Positions 1 through 6,621 of a stretch of DNA of 16,080 bases are shown one piece after another. The stretch is from CAYYHA01 sp964471535 (GTDB lineage: Bacteria > Myxococcota > Myxococcia > SLRQ01): NCBI GenBank assembly GCA_964471535.1, contig CAYYHA010000078.1:1-16080 (forward strand), read 5' to 3'. A program made the translations under genes and the position numbers. The notes beneath the pieces are model-generated. The model ran no database searches. It was not told where the DNA came from and worked only from the letters and a program-made list of their open reading frames with translations. Positions within the stretch are counted from its first letter, which is position 1; each line of letters starts with the position of its first letter.

Positions 1-1
1 C

Positions 2-1018
2 TACGAGGCGGCCCGGGAGAAGGTCCGTGCCTTCCTCGGCGCCGAGTCGACGAAGGAGATCGTCTTCACGCGAGGGACCACCGAGAGCATCAACCTGGTG
101 GCCGCCACCTGGGGGCGCACGCAGCTTCGCGAGGGCGACGAGATCCTGCTCACTGGGCTCGAGCACCACTCGAACATCGTTCCCTGGCAGCTCGTGGCCG
201 AGGAGCGCGGTGCGCGGCTGGTGGTCGCCGAGATCACCGACGAAGGGGACGTGCCCCTCGAGGCAGTGACCGAGAAGATCGGCCCGCGGACGAAGCTGGT
301 GGCGGTCGCGCACGTGAGCAACGCGCTGGGCACGGTCCTTCCGGTGGAGGCGATCTGCAAGGCAGCGCATGCGGCGGGTGCGCTGGTACTCGTCGACGGG
401 GCACAAGCCGTGCCCCACCTCCCGGTGGACGTGCGTGCCCTCGGTGCCGACTTCTACGCCTTCTCGGGGCACAAGCTCTATGGCCCCACCGGGATCGGCG
501 TTCTGTACGGCCGGCGTGAGCTTCTCGAGGCGATGCCGCCCTATCAGGGAGGCGGAGACATGATCCGCTCGGTGCGCTTCGAGAAGACCACCTTCGCCGA
601 GCTGCCAGCGAAGTTCGAGGCGGGCACCCCGCACATCGCAGGCGCGATCGGCTTGGGGGCGGCCATCGACTTCGTACAGGGGCTGGGGCGGGAGGCCATC
701 TGTGCCTGGGAGGCGCAACTGCTCGACTACGGCACCGCCCTGCTCGAGGACGAGCCCGGCATCACGCTGGTGGGCACCGCGCCGAGGAAGGCGGGCGTCC
801 TCTCCTTCTTGGTCGAGGGGGTGCATCCCCACGACGTGGGGACCATCCTCGATCGGGAAGGCGTCGCGGTTCGGACCGGGCATCACTGTGCACAGCCGGT
901 GATGGAGCGTTTCGGCATCCCGGCGACCAGCCGCGCCAGCCTGGGGCTGTACAACACGCGTGCCGACCTCGACCGCCTCGTCGAGGGGCTGCGGCGGGTG
1001 AAGGAGGTCTTCGCCTGA
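2..1018 (+). CDS. sufS: Cysteine desulfurase SufS (5' end outside the window)
   Basis: This is a PLP-dependent group II cysteine desulfurase, which removes sulfur from L-cysteine as an enzyme-bound persulfide for Fe-S cluster assembly in the cytoplasm. The reading frame is open from base 2 and gives 338 residues. By comparison with SufS proteins of about 405 residues, roughly 65 N-terminal residues lie upstream of the window. The visible part starts at the conserved YEAAREKV helix. The PLP-binding lysine is in SGHKLYGPTGIG (codon 473-475). The catalytic cysteine is in RTGHHCAQP (codon 887-889), the RxGHHCA form typical of SufS rather than IscS. Its stop codon shares one base with the sufU start, so the two are almost certainly translationally coupled. 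The usual partners sufB, sufC and sufD would be expected just upstream, which cannot be seen here. Confidence 0.96.
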   Translation, partial: YEAAREKVRAFLGAESTKEIVFTRGTTESINLVAATWGRTQLREGDEILLTGLEHHSNIVPWQLVAEERGARLVVAEITDEGDVPLEAVTEKIGPRTKLVAVAHVSNALGTVLPVEAICKAAHAAGALVLVDGAQAVPHLPVDVRALGADFYAFSGHKLYGPTGIGVLYGRRELLEAMPPYQGGGDMIRSVRFEKTTFAELPAKFEAGTPHIAGAIGLGAAIDFVQGLGREAICAWEAQLLDYGTALLEDEPGITLVGTAPRKAGVLSFLVEGVHPHDVGTILDREGVAVRTGHHCAQPVMERFGIPATSRASLGLYNTRADLDRLVEGLRRVKEVFA

Positions 1019-1464
1019 TGGACGAGCTGCGTGAACTCTACCAGGAGGTGATCCTGGACCACTCGAAGCACCCACGGAACGTGGGTCTGCCGGAGCCCTC
1101 CGATCGAACGGGGGAGGGCCACAATCCGCTGTGCGGAGACCAGGTGAAGATCGGCGTGCGTCTCGCCGGCGATCGGATCGAGGAGATCGGCTTCGAGGGG
1201 AGCGGCTGCGCCATCTCCCAGGCCGCGGCTTCTACGCTGACCGAGGCGGTGAAGGGCAAGCGGCTCGACGAGGTGGACGCGCTCTTCGAGCGCTTCCACG
1301 ACGTGGTGACCGGCAAGGTGCCGCCCGATCCCGAGGCGCTGGGCAAGCTGGCGGTCTTCGCCGGCGTGGCGGAGTTTCCCATGCGGGTGAAGTGCGCGAC
1401 GCTCCCGTGGCACACGCTCAAGAATGCCCTCCACGGCGAGGCCCAGCCGGCGAGCACGGAATGA
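1018..1464 (+). CDS. sufU: SufU, zinc-type sulfur-transfer protein for SufS
   Basis: A 148-residue IscU-like protein of the SufU type. SufU accepts persulfide sulfur from SufS by zinc-ligand exchange and passes it on to SufBCD. The zinc-binding residues are visible: Cys39 and Asp41 in NPLCGDQV, Cys64 in GSGCAIS and Cys126 in RVKCATLPWHTL. The spacing between the second and third cysteines includes the roughly 20-residue insertion that separates SufU from the true scaffold IscU, and the HscA-recognition LPPVK motif of IscU is absent. The start ATG overlaps the sufS stop (TGATG), with an AAGGAGG ribosome binding site at 1001-1007 inside sufS. Length and residue numbering agree closely with known SufU proteins. 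It is the second gene of the visible suf operon. Confidence 0.95.
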   Translation: MDELRELYQEVILDHSKHPRNVGLPEPSDRTGEGHNPLCGDQVKIGVRLAGDRIEEIGFEGSGCAISQAAASTLTEAVKGKRLDEVDALFERFHDVVTGKVPPDPEALGKLAVFAGVAEFPMRVKCATLPWHTLKNALHGEAQPASTE

Positions 1465-1477
1465 GCGGAGTGATGCG

Positions 1478-2158
1478 ATGAGCGACGAGCCCATCAGCAC
1501 GGCAGCCGTTCGTACTCCCGAAACTGCGGGGGGTGGCGAGGCCGGCCCCTTGCAGCCAGGCACCCCGGCGGAGACATCCGGCGCCCACGAGTCGCGGGTG
1601 GACGGTGGAGCCGGCTCCGCCGCGACACCCGGGCATGCCGTGTCTCCACCCCAGGACGCATCCGAGGGGGGCGGCGCCTCAGCGCCAGCACCGGCGGCGG
1701 CCGCAGGCGCCGAGGCAGCCGACGCTGCCGAGGGCGCAGCCTCCGCGGGCCAGACGGCGGCCGCAGCCGGCGGGGCGTCCCAGCCCGCTCCCCTCGACCC
1801 GCTCGAGCGCCGCGGCGATCCCTCGGAACCGGACGTGGCGTGGCTCGGGGGGACCCCAGAGCTGCGAGCGCGGATCGCCGAGACCTTGAAGACCATCTAC
1901 GACCCGGAGATCCCGGTCAACATCTACGAGCTCGGGCTCGTCTACACCGTCGAGATCCACGACGGAGGCTTCGTGGAGATCACCATGACCCTTACCGCCC
2001 CCGGCTGCCCCGTCGCTGGCCCCTTGGTCCAAGAGGTGGAGCAGAAGGTGCTGCAGGTGGAGGGTGTGAGCGCGGCGAAGGCCGAGCTGACCTGGGATCC
2101 CCCCTGGTCGATGGACCGGATGACCGAGGTCGCCCGGCTGCAGCTCGGCTTCATGTAA
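1478..2158 (+). CDS. sufT: SufT-type Fe-S assembly protein (MIP18/DUF59) with a long disordered N-terminus
   Basis: A 226-residue protein. Residues about 127-226 form a MIP18/DUF59 domain with the SufT signature DPEIPVNIYELGLVY, the TLTAPGCPVAGPL loop carrying the single conserved cysteine, and a WDPPWSMDRM tail. SufT proteins assist maturation of Fe-S proteins, and the gene is commonly the last of suf operons. Typical family members have only about 100-120 residues. Here about 125 residues rich in Ala, Gly, Pro, Glu and Ser precede the domain, with no recognisable fold. The ATG at 1478 has GGAG at 1467-1470, seven bases upstream. An upstream ATG at 1424 lies inside sufU and is unlikely. An in-frame GTG at 1835 would give a normal-length protein but has only a weak ribosome binding site. 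The gene starts 13 bases after sufU ends. Confidence 0.88.
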   Translation: MSDEPISTAAVRTPETAGGGEAGPLQPGTPAETSGAHESRVDGGAGSAATPGHAVSPPQDASEGGGASAPAPAAAAGAEAADAAEGAASAGQTAAAAGGASQPAPLDPLERRGDPSEPDVAWLGGTPELRARIAETLKTIYDPEIPVNIYELGLVYTVEIHDGGFVEITMTLTAPGCPVAGPLVQEVEQKVLQVEGVSAAKAELTWDPPWSMDRMTEVARLQLGFM

Positions 2159-2206
2159 TCGGGCCTGGCGCAGAGAACGGGGCAGCCTTGCGGCCGCCGC
2201 AGCCTT

Positions 2207-2228
2207 TGTGTGCGCCGGACAGCACACA
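2207..2228. terminator. Stem-loop after sufT, possible terminator
   Basis: TGTGTGC at 2207-2213 pairs perfectly with GCACACA at 2222-2228 around an 8-base loop, 48 bases after the sufT stop. There is no U-tract, so intrinsic termination is uncertain; it may only stabilise the 3' end of the transcript. Confidence 0.3.
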
Positions 2229-2409
2229 CCGCTCGTGCGAGGGCGGGCGCGCCAACGATGCCTTGCGCTCACGCGCGACCCGGTGCCGAATCATCTGAAG
2301 TGCAGCTCGCCTGCTTCGCTCTGTGCGGCGGGCGCGCCTACCCCTTCGTCGTGCGCGTTGTCACAGGCCGCGCCTCATGGTCGACGGTGAGGCAGCGGTC
2401 CCGTGAGCC

Positions 2410-2437
2410 GGCGCACCGATCCGCCCACCGGTGCGCC
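2410..2437. repeat. 9-bp perfect inverted repeat in the gene-free stretch
   Basis: GGCGCACCG at 2410-2418 and CGGTGCGCC at 2429-2437 are exact reverse complements separated by 10 bases. This is the strongest single hairpin in the 2159-2634 region. No T-run follows on either strand, which argues against a plain terminator. Confidence 0.5.
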
Positions 2438-2564
2438 CTCCGCTTCCGCTCACCGGTCCCGCTGCCCACTGCGAGTTGCACTGCTCTGCGGCGTCGCTGC
2501 ATGCCTTGCTCCAGCCTTCGTTCTGCGCCGAGCCTTGCGGCGCGGAGGCCTCGCGATGCTCGCA

Positions 2565-2616
2565 GCGGTCCACAACGCGGTGGTCCGCAACGCCCGAGCG
2601 CCGGCGCACAGCGCCG
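2565..2616. repeat. Two adjacent hairpins downstream of iscA
   Basis: GCGGTCCAC at 2565-2573 pairs with GTGGTCCGC at 2580-2588 with one central mismatch and a 6-base loop. It is followed by CGGCGC-ACA-GCGCCG at 2602-2616. Read on the minus strand they lie just beyond the iscA stop (2635) and could act as its terminator or RNA-stabilising 3' structure, though no U-tract is present. Confidence 0.35.
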
Positions 2617-2634
2617 AGGCGTCCGTGCTCCCGC

Positions 2635-3018
2635 TCAAGACTCCCCAAAAGCCGGCTCGAAGCTGGCGCCGCATCCACAGGCGCTCTTCACGTTGGGGTT
2701 TCGAAACTCGAAGGAGGCGCCCATCAGCGAGGTCTTCCAGTGGAGTTCGGTGCCGGCGAGGAGGCGGAGGCTTCGTGGATCGACGAAGACCTTTGCGCCG
2801 TCGCGCTCGAAGACGAGGTCGCTCTCCTTCACCGTCCCCTCGAGCGCCACCTCCATGAAGTAGGAGAAGCCGTTGCAGCCGCCGCCGCGGACGCCGACGC
2901 GGAGTCCGAGCGCCGGCGCCCCGCTCTCCTCCACCAGCGAGCGGATCTTCGCGGCCGCCTCCTCGGTGAGGGTCAGACCCGGTCCCGTTGCCTGCTCGGT
3001 ACGCCCTTGCTCTGCCAT
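2635..3018 (-). CDS. iscA: A-type iron-sulfur carrier (IscA/ErpA/HesB family)
   Basis: A 127-residue A-type carrier, which holds an Fe-S cluster or iron and delivers it to target apoproteins. The three conserved cysteine ligands are present: Cys48 in GGGCNGFSYFME, and Cys114 and Cys116 in the C-terminal ACGCGASF motif. The body matches the family (KVFVDPRSL, FRNPNVKSACGCG). The GCNGFSYF form does not by itself separate IscA, SufA and ErpA, so the symbol rests on the neighbouring iscS. The gene lies 16 bases after the iscS stop on the same strand and is probably co-transcribed with it. The ATG at 3018 lacks a clear ribosome binding site, so translation may depend on coupling with iscS. IscU, HscA, HscB and ferredoxin genes of a full isc operon are not seen nearby. 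Confidence 0.93.
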   Translation of the reverse strand: MAEQGRTEQATGPGLTLTEEAAAKIRSLVEESGAPALGLRVGVRGGGCNGFSYFMEVALEGTVKESDLVFERDGAKVFVDPRSLRLLAGTELHWKTSLMGASFEFRNPNVKSACGCGASFEPAFGES

Positions 3019-3034
3019 GGGGGCATCTTAGGGC

Positions 3035-4225
3035 CTACGAGCGAGCGGGTGCCAGACCGCCGTGGCCCGGCGCCCGCTGCCGGAGGTGGCGCACGGCCTC
3101 GACGATGCGAGCGCCGACGCGCTCCACCTCCTCGGCGGTGTTTCCCCGGCCGAGGCCGATGCGGATCGAGGCCCGCACCAGGCGATCGGGCAGCCTCAAG
3201 GCGCGGAGAACATGGCTGGGCTTCGGCGAGGCGCTCGCGCAAGCCGATCCCGAGGAGAGCGCCACCTCCCGCAGCGCGAGCAGGAGCGCCTCCCCGTCGA
3301 TCCCCTCGAAGGAGAGGTTGAGGTTGTGGGGCAGCCGCGCGGTGAGGGTCCCGTTGACGTGGACCCCGTCGAGGCCCGAGCGCACGATCTCCAGGAGCCG
3401 GTCGCGCAGGGCCGCGAGCCGCGCGGCCTCCGCCTCCCGCTGCGCCGTGACCGAGCGCGCGGCAGCAGCGAAGCCCACGACGAGGGGAACGGGGAGGGTG
3501 CCGCTGCGAATGCCGCGCTCGTGACCGCCGCCGTGGAGGAGCGGGGCAGGGCGCGCGCGAGGTCCCCGCCGCCGCAGGTAGAGGAGGCCGATGCCCTTGG
3601 GCCCGTACATCTTGTGGGCCGAGAGCGTCAGCAGGTCCACGCCCATGGCCTCTACGTCCAAGGGCTGCGTGCTCGCCGACTGCGCCGCGTCGCAGTGGAA
3701 GAAGATCCCACGCGCCTTCGCGAGCGCACCGATCTCGGCGACGGGGTGGAGGGTGCCGATCTCGTTGTTGGCGTGCATCACCGAGACCAGGAGTGTCTCC
3801 GGGCGAATTGCTGCCTCGAGATCGGAGAGATCGAGGGTCCCGTCGGGCCGCACCGGCAGGCGGGTGACCTCGGCCCGGCCGGTGGCTTCCAGGTAGGCGC
3901 AGGGGTCGAGCACCGAGGCGTGTTCGGTCGCGACGGTGACGACATGGGGCCGCGGCGCGCCGCTCGCCTCCACCATCCCCTTCAGCGCGAGGTTGTTGGC
4001 TTCGGTGGCTCCGCTGGTGAAGACGATCTCGCTGGGCGCCGCGCCGACGAAGCGGGCGAGTTCGAGGCGTGCGGCCTTCACCGCCTCGTCCGCTTCCCAC
4101 CCATAGCGGTGGGCCCGGCTCGCAGCGTTGCCGAACTTCTCCGACCAGAAGGGCTGCATCGCCTCCACCACCTCCGGGGCACAGGGGGTGGTGGCGTGGT
4201 GGTCCATGTAGATGGGGCGCGACAT
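3035..4225 (-). CDS. iscS: Cysteine desulfurase, group I (IscS/NifS type)
   Basis: A 396-residue PLP-dependent desulfurase that supplies persulfide sulfur for Fe-S clusters and possibly thiolated tRNA. The N-terminus carries the hallmark YMDHHATTP. Other family landmarks are ATEHASV (His102, which stacks on PLP), HCDAAQS (Asp179, Gln182), the PLP lysine Lys205 in LSAHKMYGPKG, and Cys329 in SSGSACASASPKPSHVL. This group I active-site loop clearly differs from the SufS protein at the left edge, so this is a second desulfurase and not a duplicate of the first. The start ATG at 4225 fits family N-termini, although no good ribosome binding site precedes it. The C-terminus lacks the conserved IscU-binding tail of E. 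coli IscS and ends in a short Gly/Ala/Pro-rich tail. It is transcribed away from dsbD and ahead of iscA. Confidence 0.94.
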   Translation of the reverse strand: MSRPIYMDHHATTPCAPEVVEAMQPFWSEKFGNAASRAHRYGWEADEAVKAARLELARFVGAAPSEIVFTSGATEANNLALKGMVEASGAPRPHVVTVATEHASVLDPCAYLEATGRAEVTRLPVRPDGTLDLSDLEAAIRPETLLVSVMHANNEIGTLHPVAEIGALAKARGIFFHCDAAQSASTQPLDVEAMGVDLLTLSAHKMYGPKGIGLLYLRRRGPRARPAPLLHGGGHERGIRSGTLPVPLVVGFAAAARSVTAQREAEAARLAALRDRLLEIVRSGLDGVHVNGTLTARLPHNLNLSFEGIDGEALLLALREVALSSGSACASASPKPSHVLRALRLPDRLVRASIRIGLGRGNTAEEVERVGARIVEAVRHLRQRAPGHGGLAPARS

Positions 4226-4363
4226 CGCAGGGGACCGGCGCGAAGTCCGGAGGGGGACGTGCCGCCGCCGCCAGGGGCCATCGCCTACGAAGCGGGCCCT
4301 CGGCTTGAATTCGGCGCCGGCCCGAGCAATGTTGCCCTCTCCGGCACCGACGTCAATCGTGCG
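4226..4363. promoter_or_regulatory. Divergent promoter region between iscS and dsbD
   Basis: This 138-base gap must hold the start signals for both the leftward iscS-iscA pair and the rightward dsbD gene. For dsbD, TTGAAT at 4305-4310 followed after 17 bases by AATGTT (4328-4333) is a weak sigma-70-like pair. I see no convincing IscR/Rrf2-type operator. Neither flanking gene has a clear ribosome binding site. Confidence 0.4.
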
Positions 4364-5785
4364 ATGAGAAAGACGCTCTACCTCGGCCTCGGCGCCCTCC
4401 TGACCTTCCTCGCGGTGGCCTTTGGTCCCGATCTCTTGGGCCCCGGGCCCACGGGGCAGGGTCTGGACTTCCAAGCGGCGATGGCGCGGAGTGCGGCGGC
4501 CGCGGCGGCCGTGGTCTTCGTCGGGGGCCTTTTGACCAGCCTCACGCCCTGCGTCTATCCCCTCATTCCGATCACCGTGAGCGTCTTTGGTGCCCGGAGC
4601 GCGAGCAGCCGGGTGAAGGCAGCGCTCCTGTCTCTGGTCTACGTGCTCGGGATGGCGGTGATGTACACGGGCCTCGGCGTCGGCGCGGCGCTGACGGGGC
4701 GCGCCTTCGGGGGCGTGATGGCCAACCCCTGGGTGATCACCGCCGTGGCGGCCGTCTTCGTGGTCTTCGCCGCTTCCATGTTCGGTGCCTTCGAACTGCG
4801 CCTGCCCGCGGGGCTGCAGACCCGCCTCTCCCAGGTGGGCGGCGAGGGTTGGGCCGGGGCCTTCCTCATGGGGCTCGTCAGCGGGGTGGTCGCGGCCCCC
4901 TGCACCGGCCCGGTGCTCGGCGGGGTGCTGACCTACGTCGCCACTACGGCCGACGTGGTGGCCGGCGGCTCGCTGCTCTTCGTCTTCGCTCTGGGGATGG
5001 GGGTGCTCTTCTTTCTGCTCGGGACCTTCTCCGTCTCCCTGCCCAAGAGCGGGCCGTGGATGGATTCGGTGAAGAGCCTCTTCGGCGTGGCGCTGCTGGT
5101 GGTCGCGCTCTACTACCTGAAGGATGTCGCCCCGCCGCTGAAGGCGCTCTTGGTCGACGGGCCGCTGATGCCGTGGCTCACCGGGGCTGCCGCCGCCCTC
5201 GGGGTCCTGCTCGGTGGCATCCACTTGAGCTTCCACGGCAGCCCCGGTGNNNNNNNNNNCCGACTGGCGAAGGCGCTGGGGCTGATGCTCCTGGTCGGCG
5301 GCGTCTGGATGCGGGTTGCGGCACCTGGGGTCGCCCACTCGGCGGGCCAGGCCCCCGGGGAGGGGGCGGCCGGGGGCGTGCGAAGCGTCGGCGCCGCCAG
5401 TGGTGGGCCGGGGACGGCTCCCGCCATCACTTGGCTGCACGACGAGTCCGAGGCACTCGCTCGGGCCACCGCCGCGAAGAAACCGGTGATGATCGATTTT
5501 ACGGCCGACTGGTGCGCCGCCTGCAAGGAGCTGGCTCGCCACACCTTCGCGGACCCGCGGGTCGCCCGGCGGCTGGCCGAGATGGTGACGGTGAAGATCG
5601 ACGCCACCGACGACGCGGATCCCGAGGTGGCGCGCCTGGTGAAGAAGTACCGCGTCCCCGGCCTCCCGTACCTGGTCTTCCTCGAGCCGGAGGGTGGTGC
5701 CCTGCGCCGGCGGGACGATCTGACGGTCACCGGCTTCATGGACGCCGAGAGCTTCCTGAAACGGCTGGATCGTCTCGGGCGCTGA
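4364..5785 (+). CDS. dsbD: Thiol:disulfide interchange protein DsbD, short form (CcdA-like membrane domain plus thioredoxin)
   Basis: A 473-residue membrane protein that moves reducing power from cytoplasmic thioredoxin to the periplasm. After an N-terminal hydrophobic segment, a multi-span DsbD/CcdA membrane domain (about 45-315) carries the redox cysteines Cys63 in LTPCVYPLIP and Cys180 in APCTGP. A Gly/Ala-rich linker (about 320-350) leads to a thioredoxin fold with the active site DWCAACK (Cys384, Cys387) and a cis-proline loop VPGLPYLVF. E. coli DsbD has about 565 residues because of a periplasmic immunoglobulin-like alpha domain at the N-terminus; that domain is missing here. Ten Ns at 5250-5259 hide about four residues near the last membrane spans, and the frame continues in register across them. 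The ATG at 4364 was chosen because the upstream reading frame is non-membrane, antisense to iscS and unlike DsbD. Confidence 0.93.
   Translation: MRKTLYLGLGALLTFLAVAFGPDLLGPGPTGQGLDFQAAMARSAAAAAAVVFVGGLLTSLTPCVYPLIPITVSVFGARSASSRVKAALLSLVYVLGMAVMYTGLGVGAALTGRAFGGVMANPWVITAVAAVFVVFAASMFGAFELRLPAGLQTRLSQVGGEGWAGAFLMGLVSGVVAAPCTGPVLGGVLTYVATTADVVAGGSLLFVFALGMGVLFFLLGTFSVSLPKSGPWMDSVKSLFGVALLVVALYYLKDVAPPLKALLVDGPLMPWLTGAAAALGVLLGGIHLSFHGSPGXXXXRLAKALGLMLLVGGVWMRVAAPGVAHSAGQAPGEGAAGGVRSVGAASGGPGTAPAITWLHDESEALARATAAKKPVMIDFTADWCAACKELARHTFADPRVARRLAEMVTVKIDATDDADPEVARLVKKYRVPGLPYLVFLEPEGGALRRRDDLTVTGFMDAESFLKRLDRLGR
5250..5259. other. Ten-base assembly gap (Ns) inside dsbD
   Basis: Ten consecutive undetermined bases interrupt dsbD between residues ending HGSPG and starting RLAKALG. 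Both sides read in the same frame as one DsbD, so either the gap size is true or it is a placeholder that happens to keep the frame. Confidence 0.99.
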
Positions 5786-5880
5786 GCGGCCCTGCCGAGG
5801 CGCGAAGGCGACGGCTCCTGCAGCGGCGGACAGGGGAGGGTGGAGCACGGCGCCGAGGGTCACGCCGGCTGGGGAGCAGG

Positions 5881-5901
5881 CCCCGGCGCCGGGGTGGCGC
5901 C
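5881..5901. terminator. GC palindrome between convergent dsbD and the outer-membrane protein gene, possible bidirectional terminator
   Basis: CCCCGGCGCCGGGG at 5881-5894 is a perfect 14-base palindrome. It overlaps a second stem formed by GGCGCC at 5885-5890 and again at 5896-5901. It lies 96 bases after the dsbD stop and 2 bases beyond the stop of the opposing gene (5903). The two stems are mutually exclusive. No U-tract is present on either side. Confidence 0.4.
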
Positions 5902-5902
5902 T

Positions 5903-6550
5903 TCAGAAGAGCTGGAACGAGAGTGCCGCCTCGAGCGAAGCCTCGACCCCGGGCCGGCCCACGTAACCGCCGCCGCCCTCGAAGCGAGGCCCGATGGCCC
6001 CAGAGACGACGAAGTTCAACTCGGGGGTCATCGCGTACTCGAAGCCCAGGCCGAGGAGGATGGGCAGCTGGTAGCCCATGCCGTAGCCGAAGGTCCACAG
6101 GAAGGGGATGCGGAGGGTGAAGAGGCTCGTCGTCGAGGGATGCGGCTTCATGCCCACCGCGATGCCCGGCGTCAGGCGAAGCCCTGTGTTGGGCACGTTG
6201 TGCCGCTCGGCGTAGGTGAGCCCCAGGTTGAGGTGGAAGCCGATCTCGCCGGTGAGCGCCAGGTTGAACTCCTCCGCTGCGGCGAGGGGAAAGCGCATCG
6301 CGACGAGCGGCTCGAGGGCGAGCTTCAGATAGTCCAGGTCGGCCCCGTAGCCGAAGTCGAAGCCACCTTCCTGCCCTGCGAGGTACCGCACCCCGACCGT
6401 GGGTAGGCCCACCCAGGCGTGCACCGCCTGCACGCCCGGGCCCAGGTGGCTCCCGTCGGTCACCGAGAAGGCGGCAGCTTCGGCCCGCAGTGGCAGGAGC
6501 CCCGCGGCCCCGAGCAGCACCGCCACCCCCGCTGCCAGGGTCGTTCGCAT
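5903..6550 (-). CDS. Predicted outer-membrane beta-barrel protein, function unknown
   Basis: A 215-residue exported protein that I do not recognise as a named family. Residues 1-25 look like a Sec signal peptide: MR followed by a hydrophobic core and LRAEA, cleaved near Ala25 or Ala27. The mature part alternates hydrophobic and polar residues in beta-strand-like segments rich in Gly, Tyr, Leu and Phe (for example LRIPFLWTFGYGMGYQLP and LEAALSFQLF). The final residue is Phe, the classic C-terminal signature of proteins inserted by the BAM complex. Its size would suit an 8-strand barrel. It is the last of three same-strand genes (7715 to 5903), 71 bases after the previous one, with a strong hairpin in the gap. 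The start ATG at 6550 directly opens the signal peptide. Confidence 0.75.
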   Translation of the reverse strand: MRTTLAAGVAVLLGAAGLLPLRAEAAAFSVTDGSHLGPGVQAVHAWVGLPTVGVRYLAGQEGGFDFGYGADLDYLKLALEPLVAMRFPLAAAEEFNLALTGEIGFHLNLGLTYAERHNVPNTGLRLTPGIAVGMKPHPSTTSLFTLRIPFLWTFGYGMGYQLPILLGLGFEYAMTPELNFVVSGAIGPRFEGGGGYVGRPGVEASLEAALSFQLF

Positions 6551-6595
6551 GGCCGGGACGGTACCCCCGCTCCCCGGTGTCCGCCAACCGTGTGC

Positions 6596-6617
6596 GCGGC
6601 CGGTCCCTGCCGGCCGC
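6596..6617 (-). other. 8-bp GC hairpin between the two barrel genes
   Basis: GCGGCCGG at 6596-6603 and CCGGCCGC at 6610-6617 pair perfectly around a 6-base loop. On the minus strand this lies 4 bases after the stop of the upstream barrel gene (6622). Without a U-tract it may be an RNA-stabilising or attenuating structure between the two genes, not a full terminator. Confidence 0.4.
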
Positions 6618-6621
6618 TGGC

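Larger units (their letters stand above)
2159..2634. other. 476-base gene-free, hairpin-rich stretch between convergent sufT and iscA
   Basis: No convincing gene is present. Open frames here give Arg/Ser/Ala-rich translations without the G/C third-position bias of neighbouring genes. The stretch is dense in GC-rich inverted repeats: 2207-2213/2222-2228, 2410-2418/2429-2437, 2525-2530/2538-2543, 2565-2573/2580-2588 (one mismatch) and 2602-2607/2611-2616. It also has a near-perfect 12-base direct repeat (GGTCCRCAACGC) at 2567-2578 and 2582-2593. It could hold terminators for both operons, a dispersed intergenic repeat of the REP/BIME kind, or a structured RNA. The sequence alone does not decide between these. 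Confidence 0.6.

Noticed and set aside
883..1896. 337-residue minus-strand frame opposite sufS, sufU and sufT
   Set aside because: It is fully antisense to three confidently identified genes and has low-complexity sequence.
2361..2678. Minus-strand frame of 105 residues in the same block
   Set aside because: It overlaps the end of iscA in another frame, lacks coding bias and has no recognisable motif.
2210..2863. Plus-strand frame of 217 residues in the hairpin-rich block
   Set aside because: It is Arg/Ser-rich, has no family resemblance and runs antisense into iscA.
3062..4363. Plus-strand open frame upstream of and in frame with dsbD
   Set aside because: It is antisense to iscS, has no membrane or signal character, and DsbD-like sequence begins only at 4364.
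3035..5863. Very long minus-strand open frame running through both iscS and dsbD
   Set aside because: Only the part from 4225 down to 3035 looks like a protein (IscS). The rest is antisense to dsbD, a known artefact of GC-rich DNA.
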